Shown: one piece after another, positions 54,318 to 62,561 of the stretch | How the letters are laid out: each line of letters begins with the position of its first letter | Numbering within the stretch: the stretch's first letter is position 1 | DNA from: Caulobacter sp. | GTDB taxonomy: Bacteria; Pseudomonadota; Alphaproteobacteria; Caulobacterales; Caulobacteraceae | Direction: 5' to 3' | Length of the DNA: 64,000 nt | Assembly (NCBI GenBank): GCA_030645575.1 | Contig: JAUSMJ010000073.1 | Location: 42,228-106,227 of the forward strand | The notes under the pieces: model-generated | What the model saw: the letters and a program-made list of their open reading frames with translations, nothing else | Told to the model about the DNA's origin: nothing | The model's database searches: none | Position numbers and translations under genes: made by a program

Positions 54318-55504
54318 CTAGCCTGAACTTCGCCGAAGAAGCGCTTGCACAGGGCGACCCAAAGCGAGGCGCCGTGAACGATGGCGCCGTCGTTGAAGTC
54401 AAAGTGCGGGTTATGCAACAGGCAGCCGCCCTCTCCGGAGCCGTTGCCCAGAAGGAGATAGGCGCCCGGATTGCGTTCCAGCAAAAAGGCGAAGTCTTCA
54501 GAACCCATCAGCGGCGGAAACTCGGTCGCGACCTGGTCGGACCCGGCCACGTCAACGCACGCGCGGGCCGCGAGCGCCGCGGGCGCCTCGGCGTTGATCA
54601 CCGACGGATAGCGCGGCTCATAGGTTAGGGACGCGGTGACGCCATACCCATGGGCCACACCGGCGCAGTGCATCTCGATCCGGCGGTGGATCTCGTCGCG
54701 GACCTGCGGATTAAACCAGCGGACAGAGCCCGCGAGCCGCATCTCGTCGGGCAGCACATTATACGCCGAGCCGCCGTGGATACGGGTAACGGCCAGGATC
54801 GCGGCCTCCTTGGCGTCGATCTGCCGCGGTACGATGGTCTGCAGGTTCAGGGCCAGGGCCGCGGCGGCCGTGACGGCGTCGCCGCCCGTGGCGGGCAGGG
54901 CCGCGTGTCCGCCTGACGCGCCGACGACGATGTCGAAGGTGTCGAAACCTGCGGCGACAGGTCCGCCCTGCACCATGAACTTGCCGACGTCCAGGCCTGG
55001 CATGTTGTGCATGGCGAACACGCTTTGCATCGGGAACCGCTCAAACAGCCCCTCCTGCACCATCAGACGCCCACCACCTTCATTCTCTTCGGCGGGCTGA
55101 AACACGAAGCGGATCGGCCCTGGCGGGGGTCCGACGCGGCCGTGGTGCTCGGCAAGATACCAGGCCGCGGCCAGCAGCATGACGGTATGGCCGTCGTGAC
55201 CGCAGGCGTGCATTCGGCCGGGGTGGCGCGAAACGTGCGCGAAGCTGTTGGCTTCCTCGATAGACAGGGCGTCCATATCGGCCCGCAGGCCGATCGCCGG
55301 AGCCTCCCCGCCGGGCAACACCGCCACCACGCCGGTGCGGGCGATGCCGGTGTGAACCTCCAGCCCCCAGGCCCGGAGGCGTTCGGCGACGAAGGCCGCC
55401 GTCCGCGTCTCCTCGAAGGCCAACTCCGGGTGGGCGTGCAGATCCCTTCGCCAGGCGACGATTTGGTCCCGGTGGTCGCTATACCAAGTGTGAAAGTCGG
55501 TCAT
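54314..55504 (-). CDS. M20-family N-acyl-amino-acid amidohydrolase
   Basis: This 396-residue metallohydrolase of the hippurate-hydrolase type starts at ATG 55504, overlapping the upstream hydrolase stop. Metal ligands are visible: HACGHDGHT (Cys, His), FQPAEENEGGG (Glu), AMHNMPG (His) and PLMGSEDFAFLL. It also has RRDLHAHPELAFEE at the N-terminus. Enzymes of this group cut N-acyl groups from amino acids. In this operon the expected substrate is N-acyl-homoserine, giving a fatty acid and homoserine. There is no signal peptide, so it acts in the cytoplasm. Substrate inferred. Confidence 0.88.
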   Translation of the reverse strand: MTDFHTWYSDHRDQIVAWRRDLHAHPELAFEETRTAAFVAERLRAWGLEVHTGIARTGVVAVLPGGEAPAIGLRADMDALSIEEANSFAHVSRHPGRMHACGHDGHTVMLLAAAWYLAEHHGRVGPPPGPIRFVFQPAEENEGGGRLMVQEGLFERFPMQSVFAMHNMPGLDVGKFMVQGGPVAAGFDTFDIVVGASGGHAALPATGGDAVTAAAALALNLQTIVPRQIDAKEAAILAVTRIHGGSAYNVLPDEMRLAGSVRWFNPQVRDEIHRRIEMHCAGVAHGYGVTASLTYEPRYPSVINAEAPAALAARACVDVAGSDQVATEFPPLMGSEDFAFLLERNPGAYLLLGNGSGEGGCLLHNPHFDFNDGAIVHGASLWVALCKRFFGEVQAR

Positions 55505-56391
55505 GCCGGGCGGTCCTGGACCGTTCCAGCGTCGAGATCCCCGAGGAACTGCGCGACCAGCGCGGCATAGGCCTGGGGCTGATCGAAGAACGGCGCATGG
55601 CCGGCGCCCGTTACGATCTGACCGGCGCCGCGCCAGAGGTTTCTCCAGCGCAGGGTGTCGATCAGCGCCGGATCGAAAAATGGCTCCTCGTCGCCCTGGA
55701 TGACCGCGATGGGATTTTGCCACTCAGCCACGACAGTGCGCTGGTGGAAGCCCTCCTGGGCCGCCACCCAGTGCTCGGCGAAGCGCGATCGCAGACGCCC
55801 GTCGCTGCGGCGGGCCGTTGAAAAGAAGGTGTCGGGGATCGGCCGGTTGGCGCCATAGACCTGCCGCACATAGGCGTTGAGCAGTTCGGCCGGCGGATCC
55901 TCCATGAAGGTGACGCCCATTTCCTCGGTCTGATGGAAGCTCTCGGCGACTTCTTCGGGCCCCGGCCCACACGGCGGGGTTCCTGTAAGGATCATGGCGG
56001 TCATGGCGATGCCTTGGCCGGCCGCCTCGATCGCCACGTGACCGCCCAGCGACCAGCCCAGAACGACCGGGCGCGCCAGCCCCAGAGCCGTAATCGCCTG
56101 GCCTACGGCGCGCGCCAGACCAGGTATCGTGTAGACATTGTACGGATCGGTTGCGTCCGAGGCCTCGCCGCATCCTGGCAGGTCGATCGCGACGATTCGC
56201 CGGCCGGCAAGCGCAGGCGCGGCCAACAGGTTGGCGAAGACTGCCTTGGACGCGCTGTTGCCGTGGATCAACAACAGCACAGGGCCCTCGCCTGGACGCT
56301 GCCAAACGGCCAGGGTTCCGGACGGCGTCTCAACCGTCGTGAACTCGACGCCGGCGGGCGGCGGCTCGGAGAAGGGGGAATGCGCAGTCAT
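55501..56391 (-). CDS. alpha/beta hydrolase, AidH-like acyl-homoserine-lactone lactonase candidate
   Basis: This 296-residue alpha/beta hydrolase has the oxyanion region LLLIHGNSASKAVFANLL, nucleophile elbow LGWSLGGHVAIE (Ser near residue 110), and catalytic His in GAGHAPFFDQP. Further blocks (ILTGTPP, RSDGRLR, NPIAVIQGDEEPF, RNLWRGAG) match, in order and spacing, what I recall of AidH, an Ochrobactrum alpha/beta hydrolase that opens the lactone ring of acyl-homoserine lactones. The similarity goes beyond the general fold. The gene precedes the amidohydrolase with a four-base overlap, fitting a lactone-opening then acyl-removal order. No alignment could be run. Confidence 0.78.
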   Translation of the reverse strand: MTAHSPFSEPPPAGVEFTTVETPSGTLAVWQRPGEGPVLLLIHGNSASKAVFANLLAAPALAGRRIVAIDLPGCGEASDATDPYNVYTIPGLARAVGQAITALGLARPVVLGWSLGGHVAIEAAGQGIAMTAMILTGTPPCGPGPEEVAESFHQTEEMGVTFMEDPPAELLNAYVRQVYGANRPIPDTFFSTARRSDGRLRSRFAEHWVAAQEGFHQRTVVAEWQNPIAVIQGDEEPFFDPALIDTLRWRNLWRGAGQIVTGAGHAPFFDQPQAYAALVAQFLGDLDAGTVQDRPA

Positions 56392-56403
56392 GCGTCGAGG
56401 CTC

Positions 56404-58590
56404 CTAGAACCGGCCGGTCAAGGTGACGCCAAAGGTTCGGGGCTCGCCATAGGCAGTGGTCCGCAGCACGCCGACACTGGAGCGGTCGTCCTTGTAGGTC
56501 TCGTAGACTTCGTTGGTCAGGTTCTTGCCCCAGACGAAGGCGTCCCAGCGGTCGGTGCGAAGGCCGATGCGGGCGTCCACGACGCTGCGGGCGTCGCTCT
56601 CGAACCGCTTCGAATTGGTCGCCTCGAAATCGGTCGAGGACTGCGAGCTGAAATCCACCCGGGCCACGAGATCGCCCAAGGACACCGGATGGGTGTATTC
56701 GGCGGCCGCATGGAAGGTGAACTCGGGCGCGGCGATGAGCGCATTGCCCGAACAGTTGGTGGAGCCGCCACCGAGGGAGGCCGGGACGCCGCAGTTTTCG
56801 AACTTGTCGTAGGTGGCGTCGATATATCCGCCCGAGGCTTCCAGGCGCAGAGCCGGGGTCAGGTAGCCCGTCAGCTCGACCTCGACGCCATTGATGGTCG
56901 CCTTGCCGGCGTTTGAGAGCGAGACACCCGTGCCCAGCAACTGGGACACCTGCAAATCGTCGTACCGGGTGTTGAAGACACTGACATTGGCGCGCATTCT
57001 CCGGTCGAACAGATCCGACTTGATGCCGACCTCGGAGGTCGTGGCGCTTTCCGGCCCTGCCGCGAGCCCTTGGGTCGAGCTGACCAGATCTACGTTGAAG
57101 GCCGCGCTTTTGAAGCCGCGGGCGACACGGCCGTAGGCCATCACATTGTCATTGAACTTGTAGGACAGCGACAGCGTCGGCGAGACATCCTCGTCAGAGG
57201 CGTCGTCCGCATAACTGAGGCTGGGCAAGCCCAGCAGTTGGAAGATGCCGTCGCGGTCGTCCTGAATGAAGGTGACCGACTTGTCCTCCTTTGAATAGCG
57301 AAGGCCGAGCGAGGCGGTCAGGTGGTCGGTGAGGCGGTAGTCCAGATTGCCAAAGGCTGCATAGCTGTTGGTCTTGACCGAACCCACCGTGGTGAGCGCC
57401 GGGTCGCCTGGAATGCCAAAGCCCAGACCTATGGTCAGGATACGGTCGGTCTTGATGGTCTGGCGCGCATAGTAGGCGCCGACAATGTAGTTGGCGCGAT
57501 CGCCCAGCTCGCCGGCCAGCCGCAGCTCCTGGGAAAAAACCTTAGTGGTGTCACTCCACAGGTCGGACGACAGATTATCGACCTGGTTCTGGTCGTCATC
57601 GAGCGAGGCGTCATAGGACGAGGTGCGGTAGGCGGTAACTGAGGTCACGGTCCCTATGTCGGCCCTGTAGGTCCCGGTCACCGAGGCGCCGTAGTTGTCG
57701 CGCGACAGGGAATTGGCCCGATTGCTGTCGATCCTGTGCGGCGTGTTCTGCTGGATCGTCGAGTTTGTCGTGCCCGGACCGGCCAGGTCCGTCACCTGGA
57801 AGAAGGCCGGATTGCCGCGGTCGTTCAGACCGTCAAGCGACACCACGACATCGGTTCGGTCGGTCGGGGTGAAGAACAGCTGCGCGCGATAGGACTTCAG
57901 GTCCAGCGCATCGCCGTCCTGGCCCCCTGAGAGATGCTCATAGACGCCGGAGCGGGTGACATAGCCCATGGACAGTTTGCCTGAGAGCTTGCCGTCAATC
58001 AGCGGCCCCATGACATAACCCTGGGCGCGGAACAGGTCGTAGTTGCCGACTTCGACGCGAAGCTCGCCCTCTGGAACGCTGGAGGGCGTCATGGTGGTGA
58101 TATTGAAGACGCCGGCGATGGTGTTCTTGCCAAACAGCGTGCCCTGCGGGCCGCGCAGGACCTCAACGCGATCCACGTCGATGAGCTCCTGATTGTAGTT
58201 GTCCGGCCGCCCCAGATAGACGCCATCGACATAGAAGCCGACGCCGGACTCCACCCCAATGTTGCGCACGAGGGTCGAGATGCCCCGGATACCCACCTGC
58301 CCCTGTAGCACCCCGGCGATACCGCCGCTCATGGCCACGTTGGGCAAGGTCGCGGTTAGGTGCTCGAAGTTGCTGATGCCGGCGGCCTGGAGCTGATTGG
58401 CTGTGACGGCGCTCACCGACGCGGGCACGTCCTGCATACTCTCCGTGACCTTACGGGCGGTAACGACGATCTCTTCGACCTCGCCGGCTGCGGCCTGGGC
58501 CGCCGCGGCCTGGGCCGCACCCATCCATACGGCCAAGCTAGCCCCCAGCAGTAGCATGGTTTTACGACGCGTTTTGGTTGGCAGACGCAT
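56404..58590 (-). CDS. TonB-dependent outer-membrane receptor
   Basis: This 728-residue receptor from ATG 58590 has a signal peptide (MLLLGASLAVWMGAAQAAAA), a TonB box (EEIVVTARK), and a plug domain with VGIRGISTLVRNIGVESGVG, YVDGVYLGRPDN and VEVLRGPQGTLFGKNT. The barrel ends in GVTLTGRF with terminal Phe. It is the first gene of the catabolic operon and divides it from a divergent AraC regulator by 169 bases. Typical TonB substrates are siderophores, vitamins and large or hydrophobic nutrients. I infer uptake of long-chain acyl-homoserine lactones or a similar compound. Confidence 0.92.
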   Translation of the reverse strand: MRLPTKTRRKTMLLLGASLAVWMGAAQAAAAQAAAGEVEEIVVTARKVTESMQDVPASVSAVTANQLQAAGISNFEHLTATLPNVAMSGGIAGVLQGQVGIRGISTLVRNIGVESGVGFYVDGVYLGRPDNYNQELIDVDRVEVLRGPQGTLFGKNTIAGVFNITTMTPSSVPEGELRVEVGNYDLFRAQGYVMGPLIDGKLSGKLSMGYVTRSGVYEHLSGGQDGDALDLKSYRAQLFFTPTDRTDVVVSLDGLNDRGNPAFFQVTDLAGPGTTNSTIQQNTPHRIDSNRANSLSRDNYGASVTGTYRADIGTVTSVTAYRTSSYDASLDDDQNQVDNLSSDLWSDTTKVFSQELRLAGELGDRANYIVGAYYARQTIKTDRILTIGLGFGIPGDPALTTVGSVKTNSYAAFGNLDYRLTDHLTASLGLRYSKEDKSVTFIQDDRDGIFQLLGLPSLSYADDASDEDVSPTLSLSYKFNDNVMAYGRVARGFKSAAFNVDLVSSTQGLAAGPESATTSEVGIKSDLFDRRMRANVSVFNTRYDDLQVSQLLGTGVSLSNAGKATINGVEVELTGYLTPALRLEASGGYIDATYDKFENCGVPASLGGGSTNCSGNALIAAPEFTFHAAAEYTHPVSLGDLVARVDFSSQSSTDFEATNSKRFESDARSVVDARIGLRTDRWDAFVWGKNLTNEVYETYKDDRSSVGVLRTTAYGEPRTFGVTLTGRF

Positions 58591-58759
58591 GGTGAGGCTC
58601 CCCCTTTGGTGCTCTAGTCCCGCCAGAGGACACATTGTTCGCCTCGCTGTCTTTTGGCTGTCACATTAGGTTTTTTTAGCGGGGCACTGTTTCGCGCAAC
58701 GTGGTTGCAGCGCCATCTCCGTTATCGTCCGGTTCCAGACGCCAGCAGGAGGCCGTCGC

Positions 58760-59824
58760 TTGGTCCATCTATTCCAATGGGGAGATATCGACGACCTGCT
58801 CGCCTGCGCGCGGCTCGGCGATCTGGCGATCACGAGCAGCGAGGAAGGCCCAGGCTCGTGCCTCAGCCGCATCAAGCTGCACGCGGAGGATGGCGCTGGC
58901 GACATCGAATACTACGCCGACGACGCGTTGAGAGTGCTCATGTTCGACTGCGCCTTCCGAGAAGGCCGAACCTTCCACGTGCACGACGGCGACTGGATTC
59001 GACTCAATTTCAGCCTCGATATCTATATCGACATGGCGTTCGGCTCCCAACTCAGCGTCCAGGCGTTGCAGCCGTCGTGGCGCCTCGTCCGGATGCCGCC
59101 CGGCGAGACAGCCATCGAGGTCGTCTCGGCCAACTCGCGCCTTCAGTGGGTGACGATCTGCTGCAAGCCCGAGCGATTGAGCCATCTGGCCGGGATCGAC
59201 GCTGACGATCTGCCGTTCCGACTGATGGGCGCCCCGACGGCGGACGACGACATCATCTATCGCCCGTTCGACCTGACGCCTGCCCTGAAGGCGCTCACCA
59301 GCAACCTCATCGGGGGCGTGCGGCCGCGAGGGGGGTTGGGACGGGCCTATGTCGCCCGCAAGGCCGACGAGCTCCTGATCCTGGCGCTCGACCATCTGCT
59401 GAACGACCACAGCATCGAGTCCCTGCAGGTTCGTCTGACCGAACGCGACCTCGACGCCATCCAGGCCGCGCGTGTCATCCTGGACGAAAACCTGGCCGAC
59501 CCGCCGACGATGAAGGTCCTCAGCCAGCGCGTCGGCGTGAACCGCAACAAACTATTTTACGGCTTCAAGAGGCTCTTCCAGTTGAGCGTCTCTGAATACG
59601 TCCAGGGGCGCAAGATCGAGCTGGGACGCGATCTGTTGGCCACGACGGACGCGCCGATCTCCGACATTGCGGGCCTGGCGGGCTTCCGACACCAGTGTAA
59701 TTTCTCGACCGCCTTCAAGGCCAGGTATGGGTTAACGCCCATCGCCTTCCGCAAGCAGGCGCGCTTTCCTTCGCCCCTGGCGGGCGATCATGGCCTGAGA
59801 GGCGCCGTCAGCAAAAGGTCGTAG
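58760..59824 (+). CDS. AraC-family regulator divergent from the catabolic operon
   Basis: This 354-residue protein starts at TTG 58760 with an AGGAGG seven bases upstream. The N-terminal ~230 residues are a ligand-sensing beta-rich domain; the C-terminal ~100 residues have both AraC helix-turn-helix motifs (MKVLSQRVGVNRNKLFYGFK and ISDIAGLAGFRHQCNFSTAF). The VNRNKLFYGFKRLF type resembles PchR-like activators of TonB receptor genes. It is divergent from the TonB receptor, so it probably controls that operon through the 169-base shared region. Confidence 0.9.
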   Translation: MVHLFQWGDIDDLLACARLGDLAITSSEEGPGSCLSRIKLHAEDGAGDIEYYADDALRVLMFDCAFREGRTFHVHDGDWIRLNFSLDIYIDMAFGSQLSVQALQPSWRLVRMPPGETAIEVVSANSRLQWVTICCKPERLSHLAGIDADDLPFRLMGAPTADDDIIYRPFDLTPALKALTSNLIGGVRPRGGLGRAYVARKADELLILALDHLLNDHSIESLQVRLTERDLDAIQAARVILDENLADPPTMKVLSQRVGVNRNKLFYGFKRLFQLSVSEYVQGRKIELGRDLLATTDAPISDIAGLAGFRHQCNFSTAFKARYGLTPIAFRKQARFPSPLAGDHGLRGAVSKRS

Positions 59825-59867
59825 GACGCTGACTACACCACCGTTGACGTTCCCGCCTCCACCCTCG

Positions 59868-59884
59868 CCCCCCCCCCCCCCCCC
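59868..59884. repeat. 17-base poly-C tract
   Basis: A run of 17 consecutive C residues lies 44 bases after the AraC stop, in non-coding sequence. Such homopolymers are unstable by slipped-strand mispairing and are also prone to sequencing error. Confidence 0.85.
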
Positions 59885-60694
59885 AGAAGGGCAGGATCCT
59901 CAGACCGACTTGCCACCCGAACAGACGATGGGAAGGTCCGCTGACGGGCGCCCGCACCCGGGTTTTCCAGGATCGGTACATCCCAGTTATTTCAGGGCGT
60001 GTGGCGGGAACCCTAAATCACCACCGAAAGCTTTTGTCGGTTCCGCTAGGCGCACGGCCGAGGCTCGTAAGTGTCTGCAACGGTCGCAACCGGTCGAGGG
60101 AGAGGTTCCCGCATGCCGACGTCTGGCAGAGTCCGCCTTCCGGCCATGAGCCAAGGTCTGGAAATGTTGAGGGTTTCGGATGCCGGCCCTTGCACGGGGT
60201 CGGCGGCCGGCGCTGTGGGCCGGCTTCCGGAAGCCTTCAGGGGAGGAAGCCGCGCTGGGTGGCGAGGCTGGTCAGCCTATGGCGATAGCGGTTGGCCAGG
60301 CCACCCAGGGGGGCGCCGTGGCTGCGTGCGAGAGGGATTTTCGGCGTCGCCGGAGCGCCTGGAACGACGCCGCAGGGCGCCTGATCGGTTGTCATCGGAC
60401 GGTGTAGCCGCCTCCTCGCAACGCTGGACGCAAGCGGCATTGCGCCAAGGCCAACGGGCGATGGCGGGAGGATACGCGGCGGTCGTGGGGCTAGGCTTCA
60501 TGAGCTGTCGCACCCGACGGGCCCATGTGGCCGGGCGCGCCAGGCGCCTCCGCGGCCGATCACCTCGATGATCCGAAGGCCGGCGCAACCGCAGCCTGGG
60601 CAGGTCCGGGCGGAGAGCGCGGGCTCGTCGGGCCGAGCGGCCTGGCGCGAAGGCGACCTTGCGTGACGGTTGAGCCGTGGCGAGCCGTTCGGTT
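59885..60694. other. 810 bases without a supported gene; possible IS91-type transposase scar
   Basis: No frame here has convincing coding features. On the minus strand at about 60,490-60,620 the reading RTCPGCGCAGLRIIEVIGRG, ending near CDSS and a stop, resembles the C-terminus of IS91-family transposases (zinc-knuckle CPxCG, then MRIIEVF and a terminal IDTS-like end). That reading is open for only about 50 codons. The rest of the stretch shows nothing I can identify. Confidence 0.35.
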
Positions 60695-62002
60695 TCAGTC
60701 AGCCTTCAATAGCCGGAGGCTCGGATCGATCGACCGGCGCCAATGCTCATCGACGCCGGCGGCCACCGCGAACCTGGGCCATTCGGCGACGGCGGCTCTG
60801 ACTTCCTTCAGGATGGTTCGGACGCGGCCACGGCTCAGCGACGCTGTCCGGGCGCAGGTCTCGAAGTCATCGACCGTGAAGTCGTCGCGCTTGCCGTTCA
60901 TCGACATCTGGTGACGAGCCGTCCAGTCGCCGTCCGGATTGTAGCTCCAGGTGATGTCGAAAGCCGGCGACAGGCTCCAGGAGCCGGTTCGGTCCATCAG
61001 GAAGGCGATGTTCTTGACGTGGTCGTCTTGGTTGCGGGCGATGATGTTGAAGGCCATGCGACGGAACTGTTCTTCGAGCGCCCCCATCGGCAGGCCCAGA
61101 CGCCGCATGACGAACAGGGCCTGTTCGTAGGACCAGGCGTTCTGGTCGTTGAAGTCGTAATGGGCGAGCGCGGCCAGCGACTGCATGTGCAGCTTGCCGC
61201 TGCCGGGCAGGCGGTCAAACCGCCTGGTCATGAAATGCCGCCGGCCGCCCTCTTCGAGGAGACGGCATTCGGCGACGGTCACGCCCGCGGCCATCGCCAT
61301 TTGGGCATAGGCGTATTCGACAGCGCCGTAGCCTTGAGGATCCGTCAGTTCCTTGTCCTTGTTGCCCCTCACGCCGTCGAATTTGAGCAGCCAGTAGTCG
61401 AAGCCATCGCCGGCCTCAACCTGGCCGGAGCGGACCTCGTTGGTCTCGGCATTCCAGGCGATCACCGCCTTGGCGCGCGCGCCGCCGGCGGAGGTGCCGA
61501 CCCGCAGGATGTCACGCAGCGCCTCGGCCTTCTTTTCATCGGCGAAGGAGGAGCGGAGGTCGTTGCGATGGGTCAGGACTTCGGAGGCGAGTTCTACCAG
61601 CGCGTCCAGCCTGATCTTGGTCGCGGTCTTGCGCCGAGGCCCCTTGGCCGGCGCGAACTCCAGCGCGCCCATGCCGCGCGCGCCGGTGTAGCAAAGCCGT
61701 TCAACCGCATTGAAACTCTCCGGTGTCCGTCCCTGGGTCGCCAGCCAGGCGTCGATCAGGGTGTTGCCGTATTTGTCGGGCAGGGCGTCGGCCAGCATGC
61801 CGGGGAGGCCGTGGAAGCTACGGGGATTGAGGTCGGGGAAGCTGTAGATCTCGGGGCCCAACGGCATCATCAGCGGCGCCACCTGGATGCCGCTCCGGAT
61901 GAAGGCGGGGTCATAGGCGAAGGCGGCGACGTCGGCGCCGTCTTCCAGGGACACGGCGCCGATGCGCCGGCCCCACAGACGAACCTCGGCGACGGTGGTC
62001 AC
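60695..62002 (-). CDS. hipA: HipA-family serine/threonine kinase toxin
   Basis: A GTG start at 62002 (overlapping the hipB stop, GTGA) gives 435 residues. The frame is open upstream to 62170 but that part overlaps hipB antisense-wise in another frame and is dropped. HipA landmarks are VRLWGRRIGAVSLEDG, SFPDLNPRSFHGLPGMLADA, the ATP loop VGTSAGGARAKAVIAW, LKFDG, the catalytic RNQDDHVKNIAFL and the metal Asp in LSPAFDITW. HipA-type kinases phosphorylate proteins such as aminoacyl-tRNA synthetases and stop growth. All catalytic residues look intact. Confidence 0.9.
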   Translation of the reverse strand: MTTVAEVRLWGRRIGAVSLEDGADVAAFAYDPAFIRSGIQVAPLMMPLGPEIYSFPDLNPRSFHGLPGMLADALPDKYGNTLIDAWLATQGRTPESFNAVERLCYTGARGMGALEFAPAKGPRRKTATKIRLDALVELASEVLTHRNDLRSSFADEKKAEALRDILRVGTSAGGARAKAVIAWNAETNEVRSGQVEAGDGFDYWLLKFDGVRGNKDKELTDPQGYGAVEYAYAQMAMAAGVTVAECRLLEEGGRRHFMTRRFDRLPGSGKLHMQSLAALAHYDFNDQNAWSYEQALFVMRRLGLPMGALEEQFRRMAFNIIARNQDDHVKNIAFLMDRTGSWSLSPAFDITWSYNPDGDWTARHQMSMNGKRDDFTVDDFETCARTASLSRGRVRTILKEVRAAVAEWPRFAVAAGVDEHWRRSIDPSLRLLKAD

Positions 62003-62352
62003 GTCTCGTCGTCCCAGGTCCAGGGCGCGGCCGACGCCGGTCCGGCCTCGGCGTCCGGCCGGGCGCGCTGGCGAGCCTTGCCGTGCCGTTCGAGCAGGGC
62101 GATCGGGTTGGCCGGTGTCTCCGGCAGCAGGCGCTCGAGGCCGTCCAACTTGTCCAGCGCCCGCAGGCAACGGATCAGGTTACCGAGCTGGATCGAACCC
62201 GCGTCCTCGAGCCGTTCGATCGTCCGTTTTGACACGCCGGCGGCCCTGGCGAACTGGGCCTGGGTCATCTGGCGCGCGAGCCGCGCTTCAGCGATCCTGC
62301 GGCCAAACTCCGCGAGGGCGGCATCATCGGTGGTAAGGTTGGTGATCTTCAT
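61999..62352 (-). CDS. hipB: HipB-like helix-turn-helix antitoxin
   Basis: This 117-residue protein has an N-terminal Cro/C1-type helix-turn-helix (FGRRIAEARLARQMTQAQFA ... GVSKRTIERLEDAGS). The C-terminal tail is Ala/Pro-rich and acidic at the end (WTWDDET). It is encoded ahead of hipA, which is the usual order for hipBA. Four palindromic sites stand directly upstream of the ATG, the nearest only four bases away, so tight autorepression is expected. Confidence 0.88.
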   Translation of the reverse strand: MKITNLTTDDAALAEFGRRIAEARLARQMTQAQFARAAGVSKRTIERLEDAGSIQLGNLIRCLRALDKLDGLERLLPETPANPIALLERHGKARQRARPDAEAGPASAAPWTWDDET

Positions 62353-62355
62353 AAT

Positions 62356-62497
62356 TCGCCACTTTAGACGAGTTATATGCCTATACTGGTTAAATCGTCA
62401 ATAATGGCGACTTAAAAACATCGGGACAGGTATCTATAATTCGCCAATTATGACGAGATAAACGCTACTTTGGTGCTTGGGTCGCCATAAATGGCGA
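62356..62497. promoter_or_regulatory. four palindromic HipB-type operators
   Basis: Four 16-base sites of the form TCGYC-N6-GRCGA lie at 62,356 (TCGCCACTTTAGACGA), 62,395 (TCGTCAATAATGGCGA), 62,441 (TCGCCAATTATGACGA) and 62,482 (TCGCCATAAATGGCGA). They are spaced 39, 46 and 41 bases apart. The last is a perfect palindrome in its arms. Multiple evenly spaced operators upstream of hipBA are known in E. coli, with a different sequence. The array occupies almost the entire gap between hipB and the AbiEi-type gene. Confidence 0.85.
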
Positions 62498-62561
62498 CTT
62501 GGCCCTAGACCATATGCCTTACGGCGAAAAGCGGTCCCTCATCCGACAGCTTGAGAAGGCC

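Noticed and set aside
60071..60571. 166-codon plus-strand frame in the post-AraC gap
   Set aside because: Arg/Gly-rich product without domain; the minus strand offers a better, though weak, transposase-like reading.
60743..62404. Plus-strand open frame of about 550 codons opposite hipBA
   Set aside because: hipA and hipB on the minus strand have complete catalytic and helix-turn-helix motifs; the plus frame has none.
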